Source of the DNA: Mycoplasma sp. CSL7491-lung
GTDB lineage: Bacteria > Bacillota_I > Bacilli_A > Mycoplasmatales > Metamycoplasmataceae
DNA: 64,000 nt
Reading direction: 5' to 3'
NCBI RefSeq assembly: GCF_018913965.1
Contig: NZ_JAHMHG010000004.1
Span: 17,901-81,900, forward strand
Shown: piece after piece, positions 1-14,581 of the stretch
How positions within the stretch are numbered: position 1 is the stretch's first letter
Layout of the letters: every line of letters starts with the position of its first letter
The notes under the pieces: generated by a model
The model's database searches: none
What the model saw: the letters and a program-made list of their open reading frames with translations, nothing else
What the model was told of the DNA's origin: nothing
Made by a program: the position numbers and the translations under genes

Positions 1-172
1 AATAGTTGATGCTTATAGTTACTTCGAAAAGAAATTTTTAAGATACGAAGTTACAGATTATTTAGCTATTGTTTTTCAACATGAATTAGATCACTTAAAC
101 GGTATGCTTTTTATCGATCGTCTAAAGAAAAAAGAACCTTGAAAAAAACTTAAAAAATCTACTTATTTATAG
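1..172 (+). CDS. def: Peptide deformylase, C-terminal part (cut by window edge)
   Basis: Removes the formyl group from the N-terminal Met of new proteins in the cytoplasm. Only the last 56 residues are present; the reading frame enters from the left edge in frame 2. The third deformylase motif, QHELDHLNGMLFIDRL, supplies the two metal-binding histidines and the catalytic glutamate. One TGA codon is read as Trp near the end (KKEPWKKLKK), in line with code 4. The next gene starts 25 nt later behind an AGAGGAA ribosome site, so the two may be co-transcribed. Confidence 0.93.
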
Positions 173-197
173 ACAAATTATATGGAGAGGAATACAA

Positions 198-1454
198 ATG
201 AACTTAAACTACGTTAGTTACTTTTCTGAAAATAGTTCTTCAGAAAAAAGTAAAGACGCGATATCACAAATTTTAGAAAAAATTAACTCGTTTTTTACGA
301 AGTTAGATGTACCTAGCTTAACATATATAATACCAATTGTTATTATTGCGCTTTTTGCAATATCTTTTGTTGTTGGTATGTGATTGAGAACAAAATATAT
401 TATTGCTAAAATTGCTTCAGTCGGATTAACAATTATATTTTCTATAACCGCTGCAACTTTGATGCAAAATAACGAACGTTTTAAAGAATATAAAGATGTA
501 ATACCTTTTGTAATTACATTTGCAGCTTTATTATTCTACTGATTGTTGAGGGGTATTTTCTTCTCAATCACCCTTTCAATTCACTTTTGAATGCGTAAAA
601 GAAGAAAAAGAATTGACAAACAAAAAGGTTTTGTGACAAAGACAACAATGAGATTAATAACCGGAGCCTCAAATATGATTGCTTCATCTTTTGGTATTTT
701 CTTATTTAGTAACGTTTTACTAAGTGCAAGCCAAAAAGACAACAGCACATCAAAGGCGAGCCAAGTTGCCGTCAAAATAATGACTGGAGGTAAGGGGGCT
801 AGCCTTAACGGTATTGGAAATTTTGCAATATCAGTTTATCAAGTATTGACTAGTGGTGAACAATTGTTTAATGATTATATTAATAACCCTGATAATAAAG
901 ATGCTAAAGAAAAATTTGAAAAAGTTATGAAAGGGTTTACAGAAACATTAAACGATCCTAAATTAAGAAAGATCGTTTTAAATAATCTTGACAAAATACC
1001 ACAATTAAAACAAATGAATGTTATAGACGATGAAACAGCTACAAAAGTACGTGCTAAAGTTACATCTGATGATCCTAGATACGTAACAGCCTCAAAAGAT
1101 GAGAAAAAAGAAATTGCTACACAATACTTTGTTGATAACATTTCACAAATATATGATGAATATATTAAAGATTCATTAGACAATAAAACTAAATCAATAT
1201 TAGGTAATTTCTCAACTAACTTAACAACAGAAGCTAAAGAACAACTTTCAAGTAAAATATCACAAATCATAGAAAAAAATATCCAAAGAGAAGAAAATAA
1301 AATTATAAACTTTGATAAAGTTATTAACTCTTTATTTTCAGAATTGGAAAAAAGAGAGAAACAAAAAGACAATTCTAGTGAAAAAATAGAAAATGAAAAC
1401 CCTAAATCAAATAATAAAGAAAGTGAAAATAGTGGAATTTTAAAATCCATCTAA
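198..1454 (+). CDS. Hypothetical multi-pass membrane protein with long charged C-terminal domain
   Basis: A 418-residue protein not recognised as a named family. It is continuous only with TGA read as Trp (first at codon 62, others before codon 132). Hydrophobic segments lie at about residues 43-62, 66-85, 100-127 and 155-176. After that comes a soluble, helical, Lys/Glu-rich domain of some 240 residues with an Asn/Lys/Glu-rich disordered tail. The basic cluster RKRRKR at about 132-137 sits between membrane segments, probably on the cytoplasmic side. It precedes a second membrane protein by 9 nt, then a DJ-1-like gene by 1 nt, so all three probably form one operon behind def. Function unknown. 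Confidence 0.8.
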
Positions 1455-1463
1455 AATTTAATT

Positions 1464-2390
1464 ATGTTTAAACCAAAACAAAATAACACAAATTCTGTTA
1501 ACATCGAAACAGGTCAGATACCAGTAAATTTACAAACTTCACAAATTAACAATAGTTCTCTTTTTGTTGATCCACAAAAACAACTTAATCCATCAACATA
1601 TTCGATAATAAAAAAAGAAAAAAGAATAAGATACCTTTCTTTCACTTTGTGAGGAGTATTATTCCTTTTATCTTTAGCTGCAATTGGTGTAAATTATTTT
1701 TTAAACACCGCAAAAGATCCTCATAGAGGAATAGGATGATACGTACTAATTGCATTTGTACTTTTAATTTCATTCTCCGTTTCTGTTAGAAGTTTAATTA
1801 AAATTTCAGGTTGAAAAAACGTTGAGAAAAATTACAGATCTAATTATTCTAACGGTGACGCAGCATCAAGCACAATGTTTGCTGATTTATACAAAGCATT
1901 AACTCTCAAATCATTAAGGCTTACATGAATATTCGTTTTCTTCACTACTTATTTCCTAATTTTTAACTTAGCAATAATAACACTTTATTTTGGTATAGAA
2001 GAAGTAACTATCGGACAACCTTTTAATGAAAGCGAAACAAATGGTTCACTAAATTTACACATATATTTAAACTTAGTGAAAAATCTTGATTCAACATTTG
2101 GAAATACAACTACATTGCTAGCAATTGATGGTGGTGTGTTTGTTGGAATATTTGCTTTATATTTATTCATTACTTTATACGATAAAAAAAGAATTCAAGA
2201 TGTAAAAGCTCAATTTGGTACTGCTGAATCAGCAATAGCTGTAATGAAACTTGTTGAAGAAAGAAAAGCAAGTGAAAATAAAGCATGATTCAGAACATAT
2301 ATAATTATATTTATATTAGTTGTATTATTGCCACTTGTTTTAATAATATATCTTTCATATAGAGGAATTATTAGAAGAGGCAAAAAATAA
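1464..2390 (+). CDS. Hypothetical membrane protein (about six TM segments)
   Basis: A 308-residue protein, open with TGA as Trp. A polar Asn/Gln/Ser-rich N-terminus of about 55 residues is followed by membrane segments near residues 59-78, 92-112, 151-173 and 212-238, and by one near the C-terminus (about 275-298) that ends in a basic tail, YRGIIRRGKK. The stretch between the last segments is charged and probably cytoplasmic. I do not recognise the family. It follows the previous membrane protein by 9 nt and precedes the DJ-1-like gene by a single base, pointing to translational coupling. Confidence 0.8.
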
Positions 2391-2391
2391 A

Positions 2392-2943
2392 ATGAAATTA
2401 TTAGTTATACTTGAAGATAATTTTAATGACTTAGAATTAGTAACTCCGATAACAATTTGAAGTCGTTCAAATAAATTTGAAAAAATTGATTATTTTAACC
2501 CTGTACTCAAAAGCGCTAACGGACAACTAAATTTAGCTAAAATAGATAATATCCTAAATGAAGTTGATTTTAAAGATTACGATGCCATATTTATCCCAGG
2601 CGGTAAAGGTGCGCAAGTTTTAAGAAAAAACTTTAAGTCACACGAATTGATAAATAAATTTGTTAAAAATCAAAAACTAGTTTGAGCAATTTGCGACGCT
2701 CCGAATGCTCTAAAAGAAAATGATTTAATTCCAGAAAATACTAAATTCACAAGCTTTCCTAGCGAATGAAGTAAATTATTTAGATATAATAAAGATTATG
2801 AAGATACAGATGTAGTAGTATCAAATAATTTTATAACAGGAAGTTCTGCTATGACCGCTGAAAAACTAGCATATAAAGTTCTTGAAGAAATTTTTGATAA
2901 ACAAACTGCAATAGATACTTATAAATCTATAATAGGAAAATAA
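2392..2943 (+). CDS. DJ-1/PfpI family protein
   Basis: A 183-residue single-domain protein of the DJ-1/PfpI (class I glutamine amidotransferase-like) superfamily, probably cytoplasmic. It opens with the beta strand MKLLVILEDNFNDLE, with the conserved acidic residues of this family. It then has DAIFIPGGKGA at about 64-74 and the nucleophile elbow WAICDAP with Cys101. The GSSAMTAEKLAYKVLEE segment near the C-terminus matches the last helix of the family. The exact reaction (deglycase, glyoxalase-like or stress role) cannot be told from sequence. It is the last gene of the left operon and is followed at once by a strong hairpin. Confidence 0.85.
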
Positions 2944-2945
2944 GA

Positions 2946-2980
2946 AAAGTTAACATTCTGCAATGTTAACTTTTTCTATA
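2946..2980 (+). terminator. Bidirectional intrinsic terminator between convergent genes
   Basis: A perfect 12-bp stem (2946-2957 with 2962-2973) and a four-base loop, ending in a T-rich run on the plus strand. It stops the DJ-1 operon. The stem overlaps the last codons of the convergent PQ-loop gene, whose stop codon lies at 2966-2968, so it can also act on the minus strand. Confidence 0.85.
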
Positions 2981-3631
2981 TTTAAATGTAAATATAAATT
3001 GTGTTCCGAATAAGATAAATGAAATTAATTGTCAAATTAATCCACCAATAAACGGACCAACTTCTGCGCCTCCAACAGAAGATATTATTAATAATATTCA
3101 TCAAATTATTCAAACTAAGTTATTTAATTCATAAATCACATACATTCAAATTGATATACCTTTTCAATGCTTATGTCTTCAAGAAAAAATTAGCTGTGGC
3201 AAGAACGCAAATGTAGTTAATGATGGGAAAATTAATGCCATAGCAGTTTGAACATCTGCGGTTCATCTAAAGTCAGAAACATTTCTTATTATTATAAAAC
3301 TTGTTCAAACTAATAGAAATATTAATAATCCTAAATATGCTATTTTCTTTTTAAATAAGCTAAACTCTTTTTTGAAATAATATAACAAACCAATCATGAC
3401 TGTATATAAGAATAAACAAACTGAATTAGCAATTAATGTTGCAAATAATTTCTCACTACCAAATGATGATCAAAATGTTCACATCAATACTCCGGTATGA
3501 AAAATTCAAAACGAAACAAAATTGATATTCCCTGTTTTCTTAGTTTTAATGATGTTGATTAACTGCGGTAAACTTAAAATCATCACAAATACCGCTGCTA
3601 TTCACGATAATACGTCAATTGTATAATTCAT
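2966..3631 (-). CDS. PQ-loop repeat (SWEET-like) membrane transporter
   Basis: A 221-residue integral membrane protein found only with TGA read as Trp (about 13 such codons). Two PQ-loop motifs are visible: SLPQLINIIKTKKTGNI near residue 20 and FLPQLIFSWRHKHWKGIS near residue 144. Each sits in a three-helix bundle, so the protein resembles two fused SemiSWEET units. Relatives move small solutes, such as sugars or amino acids, by facilitated diffusion; the substrate here is unknown. It starts 9 nt after the stop of the Cof-type phosphatase and so lies in one operon with it. The family call rests on motif and topology. Confidence 0.8.
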
Positions 3632-3640
3632 AGGACAAAA

Positions 3641-4483
3641 TTATAACACATTATTAAATTTTAGTATTTCTATGATAGTTTCTCCTATTGCATTTGTGTT
3701 ATTTTTACCAATAATTCTACTTGCGGCTTCCTTTGCATCGTCTGTTGCGTTGCCCATTGCAAAACTTAAGTTAGCATTTTTTAACATTGCAATATCGTTT
3801 CCACTATCACCAAAACTAATCAAATTTTTATGTGATAAACCTTCTAATTCTAAAACTTTTTCAAGACCCTTTAATTTATTAACACCTAAAGGGTTAATGT
3901 CAGTATACACTCCGTTGGTTAGAAAAATTGAAACCTTGTACTTATCAAGCAACTTAATAATTTCACTAGTTATCTTTTTCGCAAGTTTTTTAGGATTTCT
4001 AGTTGCGATTTGAACAATATGAAAATTATTATTTTCTATATTATTTTTCAAGTCTTGTATATTACAAATGTTTAATATATTAAGATCCATTTTATTTTCA
4101 TTACTTAGCCAATTAGGTATTTTACTTTCAGGTAAAATAGTACAATTATAATCTAACGAATCTATTGTTAATACTAGTTTATTTTCATCTGAGTATTCTC
4201 TAATAATATCAAATATGGCATTATCTAATTTGCCTAACACAAAGGTTTTTTTGTTTTTTATATCGTATATAACCGCTCCGTTAGAACACACAAAATAATC
4301 AAAATTATGAATAGTATTTTTGTTAAATAAAGGTAATACTTTACTTATACCTCTTCCAGTAGCTATTACATTTAGATTACCTGATTTTTTAGACAAATTC
4401 AAAGCATTAAAATTAAATTCTGAAATGCTATTATCTTCACCTAAAATGGTTCCATCCAAATCAAAAGCAAAAAGTTTTTTCAT
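3641..4483 (-). CDS. Cof-type HAD hydrolase
   Basis: A 280-residue phosphatase of the haloacid dehalogenase superfamily, Cof/IIB class. Motif I is FAFDLDGTILG at residues 5-15, with both catalytic aspartates. Motif II is VIATGRG at about 39-45. The C2-type cap fills the middle. Motif III/IV is the Lys of GLEK plus SFGDSGNDIAML at about 223-234, with the metal-binding GDxxND. Such enzymes dephosphorylate sugar phosphates, nucleotides or flavin precursors; the substrate cannot be read from sequence. An AGGAG ribosome site precedes the ATG. A second Cof-like gene lies at 34923-35735. Confidence 0.9.
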   Translation of the reverse strand: MKKLFAFDLDGTILGEDNSISEFNFNALNLSKKSGNLNVIATGRGISKVLPLFNKNTIHNFDYFVCSNGAVIYDIKNKKTFVLGKLDNAIFDIIREYSDENKLVLTIDSLDYNCTILPESKIPNWLSNENKMDLNILNICNIQDLKNNIENNNFHIVQIATRNPKKLAKKITSEIIKLLDKYKVSIFLTNGVYTDINPLGVNKLKGLEKVLELEGLSHKNLISFGDSGNDIAMLKNANLSFAMGNATDDAKEAASRIIGKNNTNAIGETIIEILKFNNVL

Positions 4484-4723
4484 TTATAAACTCCTATCGT
4501 TTTCTTATAAAAAGAAACATTTTTAATTATATATATTTATTTGTATTTTTTATAAAATTAAAAAATAAAACTTAATAAACAAGACACAAACTTAGATGTT
4601 TTTTTAATGAATTAATATTACTATTATAACTTTTAAACAATAATAATTATTAGTTAATGTATAAATTAAATTATTGTATAATATAAATACGCTTAAATAT
4701 TATAATCTAAATAAGGAGGAAAA
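4484..4723. other. AT-rich intergenic region between divergent cof and rpmH
   Basis: This carries promoters in both directions. In many bacteria dnaA and the origin lie next to rpmH; here there is no dnaA and I see no convincing cluster of DnaA boxes (TTATCCACA-like). Confidence 0.6.
4654..4682 (+). promoter_or_regulatory. Promoter of rpmH-rnpA-yidC
   Basis: TTAATG at 4654-4659 and TATAAT at 4677-4682 with a 17-bp spacer, about 42 nt upstream of the rpmH start, which has a strong AAGGAGG ribosome site. Confidence 0.65.
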
Positions 4724-4870
4724 ATGAGCAAACGTACATACCAACCTAATAAACGAAAACATGCAAAAGTTCACGGTTTTAGAGCAAGAATGAAAACTGC
4801 CAATGGTAGAAAAGTATTAGCTGCTAGAAGAGCTAAAGGTAGAAAACATTTAACAGTTTCTGACAAATAA
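4724..4870 (+). CDS. rpmH: 50S ribosomal protein L34
   Basis: A 48-residue, highly basic protein of the large ribosomal subunit. The sequence begins [20 protein letters not shown], the near-universal L34 opening, and contains [20 protein letters not shown]. Length is normal for the family. The ribosome site AAGGAGG lies 6 nt before the ATG. It is followed by rnpA after 13 nt and by yidC, the classic rpmH-rnpA-yidC order. Confidence 0.97.
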   Translation: MSKRTYQPNKRKHAKVHGFRARMKTANGRKVLAARRAKGRKHLTVSDK

Positions 4871-4883
4871 TAAAAGCACCAAC

Positions 4884-5213
4884 ATGAAAAAAATATATCG
4901 ACTAAAAAAGAATTGGGATTTTCAAGAAATAATAAGTAAAAACAATTCATTACATAATAAATATATTGTTTTATACTACAAGAAAAGTAATTCTTTTAAA
5001 ATGGGTATAACAATACCTAAAAAATTTGAAAATGCTGTTGGTCGTAATTTTAATAAAAGACAACTCAAGGCAATAATAAATAATTTAAATCCGTATGATT
5101 TAAATTATGATTTTGTTATTATTGCAAGAAAAGAGTTTTGTAACTCTCCTTTTTCTATTAAAAAAGTAGAAATACAAAAATTATTTGAAAGATTTAGAAA
5201 AAATGAAAAATAA
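4884..5213 (+). CDS. rnpA: Ribonuclease P protein component
   Basis: A 109-residue basic protein that binds RNase P RNA and helps mature the 5' ends of tRNAs. The family's RNA-binding RNR motif is seen as AVGRNFNKRQLKAI at about residues 52-65. The N-terminus (YRLKKNWDFQEII) and the strand MGITIPKKF also match. No strong ribosome site is visible before the ATG, so it may be coupled to rpmH. Its last 11 bases overlap the start of yidC. Confidence 0.93.
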   Translation: MKKIYRLKKNWDFQEIISKNNSLHNKYIVLYYKKSNSFKMGITIPKKFENAVGRNFNKRQLKAIINNLNPYDLNYDFVIIARKEFCNSPFSIKKVEIQKLFERFRKNEK

Positions 5214-7251
5214 TAACTTTAATTATTTTAGAAACAATAACAATAGTTCGGACGAAAAAAAAGAAAAAGCTAAAAAAGGTTTTTTTAAATGAATGAAAAT
5301 CATTTTATATCTTTTAATTTTTGGTCTAACTATGACAGGTTGTATTCAATCATTTGTTTTGAAAAATTCAACAACCGTTGGTAACGGTATAGAATTTTTC
5401 ACAAATAAAAATGATATTGCACCTAGAGTTAATACATTCAAAGAACGTGAATATGGTAATGAAAAAACAACAACATTACCTTTAGTTGACAATGACGGAA
5501 ACGATACAGAAAAAAAATTAGAAATATCAAAGCTACAAATATTAGAACAAAATGCTGATAAAAACATCTATGTTAATGATAGAGAAATTTTATCTAAATT
5601 AAGAGAACAAACCACAGAAAACGGTGGTCAATACGGTGTCGAAACTAATGGTCAAAAAATATTCTTATCCGCTATTAATATTGAAAGCCAAAAAGATAAT
5701 AACAATAGATTTATTGTAGAAAAAAATGGTAGATATTTATTTAAATCTGCTAACTCAACTTCTTATAAATATGTAAACGATATTGATGATATTGTATTGC
5801 TAAGATTTTTACCTAATACCGCTATTCCATATATTGATGTAAAGAAACATAAAATAGATGTAAAATCTGCAGATAGTAAAAAAACAATACAAAAAGATGT
5901 TTACAATGTTGATAGTAAAGGAAACTTATCAGTTAACTTTATTAGTGGTTTACAATTAGTAAATAACTACAATGAAAAAGACGAAAATATTACAAACGTA
6001 AACGATAAAATTACAATTGCAAACTTTATGTTTGCTAGAGATGTTTTACAAGAATTTTATAATTATACATTTGGTAAAAATAGTAAATTTTTAAGTGATT
6101 TAAATAAATATACAATAAATAAAATTAACGACGAAGACTTTACATCAGTATCAGAATATTTTAAAAGTTTAATAAAAGACGACAAAAAAGTAATAGTTGC
6201 TCAAGATAGTGATGAAACTTTATTTGAAGTTTCTCAACCGGAATTAACATTAATTAGAATGTACCAAGAAACAATGCTTAATTATCTAAATTCTTTAGGA
6301 TTTGTAGAAAAAAGAAAAGATAAAAACGACCCAAAAAGTGTAGAACAATCTAAAATTATTTCTTCTAATATTAATAAGTATAATTTTGAAGAATCAAAAT
6401 TAAACGTTATTAATAAAGAATTATTGTTTAGAGGTGATTATCCTTTACAACCTATTTCTAATTGAGCACAATCGTGAGAATATGGACCATTCTATGGTTT
6501 AATAGTTTATCCATTATCAGTTGTTGTGCAATCATTACAACAATCACTACCTGATTTAAAAGGGTGAGAAGCAATTATCGCCATTGTTATTTCATTGGTT
6601 TTAACAAGATTAATAGCATTAGCATTAACTTTTAAAACTAAAATGTCACAATCATTACAAGAAGGATTAAGATATAAAAAAGCGGCAATAGAAGCTAAAT
6701 ATCAAGGTTTTGAAAAAAATAAACAAATGAAAATGAGAAAAAACCAAGAAATTCAAGCACTATATGCAAAATACAATATTAATCCTTTAGATCAATTTGG
6801 TAGTTTATTAATATCAATGCCTATTTTCCTTGCTATGTGAAGGGTTATTCAAGGTATTCCTGAAATTAAAGATACAGTTTGATTAGGATTAAACTTCTCT
6901 TCAGTTTCATTCCAAAAAGTTATGGGTGGAGACTTTAGTTATCTATGAATTTTAGTACTAACTATAGCAATCCAAATACTTTCTCAATTATTACCACAAT
7001 TCTTAAATAGAAAAAAATTCAAAAGAACTACAACAATCTCAGAAAAGAACGCGCTTAAAAAATCAGAAAAAACTCAAAAAATTATGGTCGCGGTGTTCGC
7101 AATTATTACAATTATGTTCGGAGTTGGTGTTCAAATTTATTGATTATTCGGTGGATTATGACAAATGCTTGAAGTTCTTTCATTACACAAACTTAAGAAA
7201 ACAAAATGGTTTAAAGAAAAATATTCTAAAAAACTAGCTAGAAAATCATAA
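5203..7251 (+). CDS. yidC: Membrane protein insertase YidC (large mycoplasma form)
   Basis: A 682-residue insertase that places membrane proteins into the bilayer together with, or independently of, SecYEG. I start it at 5203, inside rnpA, because the frame is open through the TGA-Trp just before 5293. This gives the short basic tail MKNNNFNYFRNNNNSSDEKK before the first membrane segment, which contains a lipobox-like TMTGC. A large extracytoplasmic domain fills residues about 55-425. The 60KD_IMP core follows, starting around YGPFYGLIVYPLS, with the cytoplasmic coiled loop (SLQEGLRYKKAAIEAK) and further membrane segments (PIFLAMWRVIQGIP, FSYLWILVLTIAIQIL). It ends in a basic tail of the kind that binds ribosomes. 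Confidence 0.92.
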
Positions 7252-7284
7252 AAATGACTTTAGCAAATGCTTAGTCATTTTTTA
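7251..7284 (+). terminator. Terminator of rpmH-rnpA-yidC
   Basis: AAAATGACT pairs with AGTCATTTT across a 13-nt loop, followed by T residues, directly at the yidC stop codon. Confidence 0.8.
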
Positions 7285-7430
7285 TATGCAAAATCATAAA
7301 AATTTATTAAAAAATATATATAAAATAAATGCAAATTTTAACTAACAAAATACTTATTTTTACGCTATTTTTTGCTTTGTTGATATATCAAGAATTTAAA
7401 CAAAATTTAATGCTAAAAACGCTTATTTTA

Positions 7431-7445
7431 TATAATACTATCACT
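7431..7445 (+). promoter_or_regulatory. Promoter -10 box placed right at the pulA start (leaderless)
   Basis: A perfect TATAAT at 7431-7436 is followed by nine bases and then ATG at 7446. There is no Shine-Dalgarno sequence. Transcription would begin at or within a few bases of the ATG, which favours 7446 as the start over the in-frame ATG at 7329. Confidence 0.55.
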
Positions 7446-11116
<3,671 letters not shown>

Positions 11117-11117
11117 A

Positions 11118-13502
11118 ATGAAAGACTTTTTAAAATATGATTTAGAAAATAAAACAGTTACACAAGTTAAATTTGATCGTAATGTAACAGCTAAAACAGA
11201 AAGTATTTTTGCTTTAGGTAACGGTTATATGGGTATAAGAAGTGCTGATGAAGAAAAAGCTTCATATAACAAAGAAGATTTTTTCGTAAACGGTATGTTC
11301 AATAAAGATACAAAAGATGATGTATCAGAATTAGCTAATTTAGCAGATTTAATGACTACTCCTATTTTTATGAACGGCTTACAATTTGATCTTAAAAATA
11401 GAGATGAATATTCAAAAACACTTTACATTCGTGAAGGATATTTAAAAAGAACTGTAGTCGCAAAAAGAGGAAGTGGAAAATTTGAATTCAATTTTGAGCG
11501 TTTTGTTTCAAACGCAGATGCAAATGTATACGGACAAAAAATTACAATCAAAGTTTTAGAAACACCAGAAAACAATTCTGTTAAACTTACTCTTAAACCT
11601 GCGATTAACGGTCAAGTAACAAATAGTGGTACTCAACACTTTGGGGAAGGTAAAAAAGCAAGACCTACTACCGAATCATTGCAAATGGAACAAGAAACAA
11701 CTTTATCTAAAAAACTTGCTGTTCACAATATGATTACTAGATTATTTGTTAATGGTAAACGTATAAAAGGTGGACATGACGATTATGTTGTAGAAATGCA
11801 ACGTCGTTATGTCGGATTTAAAATTAATGTCGATGTAAAACCGGGTGATATTATTGTTTTAGAAAAACTTATGTCAGTCCACACAAGTGTAGATGGTAAA
11901 AAATTCTTACTTAAACATGATATTGTTAAAGAAAACGCAAACCTTAAACATGCTGAACTTTTAGCTCAAACATACGATAACTTAAAAGAAGCATCAATTA
12001 ACACAATGGATGAAAGAGTTTGAAAACAATTCTACGTTCAAATCAAAGGTGAAAACGAAGAAAGTAAATACGATTCACTTGCTTTAGATTTTGGTATTTT
12101 CCACTTAAACGGTTTTGTCCCAAGACATTCAACAAATATGAATGTAGGTGCAAAAGGACTTTCTGGAGAAGGTTACCAAGGACACACATATTGAGATACA
12201 GAATTCTTTATTAATCCTATTTACTTATTTAATGAACCAAAAATTGTTAAAAACTTATTAACATATAGATATAAAGGTATTCAAGGAGCTCGTGCTAAAG
12301 CAAAAGAAGTTAAGGAACGTGAAGAAGAAAGCAACTTATTAGGTGCGCAATTCCCTTGAGAAATGGCGTGACCTACTGAGGGAGAAGTGTGTCCATATTG
12401 AGGTCAAGCAGATGTTGCTACAGGTAAACAAGTTCCTATCGCTTCAAGACGTCAAGAAATTCACGTTTCCGCAGACGTTGCTTATGCAGTTAACCAATAC
12501 TATAATGTAACTAAAGATGAGAAATTTATGGAAAAAATGGGATTCGAAATGATTATCGATACAGCCATTTTCTATCAACATAGAGCCGAACTTCAACCAG
12601 ATGGAAGTTATGAAATTAAAGATGTTATGGGTCCTAACGAATACAAAGGTAACATAGACAATAATGCATACATCAATATGTTCGCAAAACAAAACATTGA
12701 TTTAGCATTAAAATACATAAAATACTTAAAAGCTAAAAAACCATATGTGTGAGCATCTATCAAACAAAAAATACCGTACGCAATTAATGTTTCAAAATTA
12801 AAAGAAGTTTCTGAAAAGTTAGTTCAACAAAAACCAAATCAAGATTTAATTATTGCAGAAAATGATCAATTCTTAAAATTACCTAAAATAGATGTTTTAC
12901 CATTCCAAATGCTTGGAGATGCTGGTAAAAAACTATTTAACACTACAGAAGGTATTAAGCGTTTATCATCTCAATTAGTAAAACAAGCAGACGTAGTTTT
13001 ACTAACAAACATATTGCCACACCTATATTCAAAAGAGGTTCGTGAAGCAAACTTTAATTACTACGAACCACTTACAACACATGATTCATCATTATCTCCT
13101 GCAACATACGCAATTGAAGCAGCAAGACTTAAAAAAATTGATAAAGCTTATGATATTTTTAAATACGGAATTAATATAGATTTAGGCCCAGCAATGCATA
13201 CTTCAAATGCCGGGATTCATGCAGGTTCATTAGCAGCAATCTACCAAATGATAGTGTTTGGATTCGGTGGACTTGATTGACATGATGATAAATTACATTT
13301 AGATCCAATTTTACCTAAAGCATGATCAGGACTAACATATAGATTTAAATATCAAGGAACATTATTTGAAGTTATTCTAGAAAAAACACAATTTAGTATT
13401 AAAACAATTGGTACATCAAGATTTGACGGTGTAATATATGTTCATGGTAAAAAAGAATACATTACAAATAAACCAACATTATTCGAGGTAAAAAATGACT
13501 AA
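11118..13502 (+). CDS. GH65 glycoside phosphorylase (maltose phosphorylase-like)
   Basis: A 794-residue GH65 enzyme that splits an alpha-disaccharide with phosphate, giving glucose and beta-glucose-1-phosphate. The N-terminal beta-sandwich contains ESIFALGNGYMGIR. The catalytic (alpha/alpha)6 barrel holds GEGYQGHTYWDTEFF and FPWEMAWPTEGEVCPYWG. The general acid Glu is in DVMGPNEYKGNIDNNAY at about residues 514-530. TTHDSSLSPATYA and the conserved HTSNAGIHAGSLA follow. Length fits the family. Maltose is the likely substrate because pulA and a glucosidase precede and beta-phosphoglucomutase follows, but trehalose or kojibiose phosphorylase cannot be excluded. It overlaps pgmB by 8 nt. Confidence 0.88.
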
Positions 13503-14163
13503 AATTAAAGGATTTATTTTTGACTTAGACGGTGTTATTACTGATACAGCAGTTTTACACTTTAAAGCATGAAGAGAAATAGTTAAGGAATTTGGGATTG
13601 ATTATACAAATGATGATAATGAAAAATTAAGAGGTTTACCAAGATTAGATACACTTAAAGCAATTATCAAAATTAAAAAACCTGATCTTGTACTATCAGA
13701 ATCAGAAATGAATGATATCGCAACAAGAAAAAATGATTTATATAAAGTTTTATTATCTACAGAAATTAATAAAGAATCATTATTACCAGGGATAGGTAAG
13801 TTCTTAACAGATGCTAAAGATGCAGGAATTAAATTATCAATTGCTTCAAGTAGTTATAATGCACCTACAATTTTAGATAAATTAGGAATCAAAGAAATGT
13901 TTGATTTTATCGTTTATCCTGGGGATGTTAAAAACGGAAAACCTGCACCGGATATCTTTATTCAAGCAGCTAAAGGTGTTAATTTATCAGTGGATCAATG
14001 TATTGGATTTGAAGATGCTCCAGCGGGTATTCAAGGTATTAAAGATGCAAACATGTATGCTGTAGCTATTACACACGGATCATCTGAAGATTTTTCAAAA
14101 GCCGATACAATCTACAAATCAACTTCAGAGTTAGATTTTCAAACAATTATTAAATTAAAATAA
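13495..14163 (+). CDS. pgmB: Beta-phosphoglucomutase
   Basis: A 222-residue HAD-superfamily mutase that turns beta-glucose-1-phosphate, the product of the preceding phosphorylase, into glucose-6-phosphate for glycolysis. Motif I is FIFDLDGVITDTA at about residues 7-19, with the phosphorylated Asp and the acid/base Asp. The cap loop carries LRGLPRLDTL. Motif II is SIASSSYNAPTIL, Lys145 falls in NGKPAPDIF, and motif IV is CIGFEDAPAGIQGI. Length and spacing match PgmB closely. Last gene of the operon; a strong terminator follows. Confidence 0.94.
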
Positions 14164-14167
14164 AACT

Positions 14168-14199
14168 AAAAATCAGGATACTAGATATCTTGATTTTTT
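14168..14199 (+). terminator. Terminator of the maltodextrin operon
   Basis: A 13-bp stem (14168-14180 with 14186-14198, one G-T pair) and five-base loop, ending in six T residues. Confidence 0.85.
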
Positions 14200-14367
14200 A
14201 ATAAATTAATTAAATTTTATAAACTATCGAAAATATTTAATAAAAAATATCATCATTTAATTTTTTATATTATAATAATATTGCTCAATTAAATATTTTT
14301 ATAAATTAACTTATAAAAAAGATAAATTTATGTTATACTATACTTACTACAAAAAAATAATTAATTT

Positions 14368-14395
14368 TTTACAAATTCTTTTTTTGTAGTATAAT
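14368..14395 (+). promoter_or_regulatory. Promoter of the tRNA operon
   Basis: TTTACA at 14368-14373, a 16-bp spacer and TATAAT at 14390-14395, 22 nt before the first tRNA. The stretch 14200-14367 is otherwise featureless AT-rich sequence, with a second possible -10 (TATACT) near 14333. Confidence 0.75.
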
Positions 14396-14417
14396 ACTAT
14401 AGCCTAAAAAATAAGTT

Positions 14418-14494
14418 GGAGAAGTAGCTCAGCTTGGTAGAGCACTACATTTGGGCTGTAGTGGTCGCAGGTTCAAATCCTGTCTTCTTCACCA
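14418..14494 (+). tRNA. tRNA-Pro (TGG)
   Basis: A 77-nt cloverleaf with acceptor GGAGAAG/CTTCTTC. The anticodon stem CTACA/TGTAG encloses loop TTTGGGC, giving anticodon TGG. The TTC-containing T loop is normal and CCA is encoded. First of eight. Confidence 0.95.
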
Positions 14495-14499
14495 TTTAT

Positions 14500-14576
14500 G
14501 GGGGGTTAGCTCATTTGGCTAGAGCGCCTGCCTTGCACGCAGGAGGTGGTGGGTTCGAATCCCATACTCTCCACCA
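14500..14576 (+). tRNA. tRNA-Ala (TGC)
   Basis: A 77-nt cloverleaf. Acceptor GGGGGGT pairs with ACTCTCC (two G-U pairs). The anticodon stem CCTGC/GCAGG holds loop CTTGCAC, anticodon TGC. CCA is encoded. Only 5 nt separate it from tRNA-Pro. Confidence 0.95.
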
Positions 14577-14581
14577 TATAT

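Noticed and set aside
875..1450. Long minus-strand ORF opposite the first membrane protein
   Set aside because: It mirrors the plus-strand gene, has no ribosome site and a composition typical of antisense reading of Lys/Asn-rich sequence.
7329..7445. Upstream in-frame ATG that would lengthen pulA by 39 residues
   Set aside because: No ribosome site; the added part is hydrophobic and does not match pullulanases; a perfect TATAAT lies between it and the ATG at 7446.
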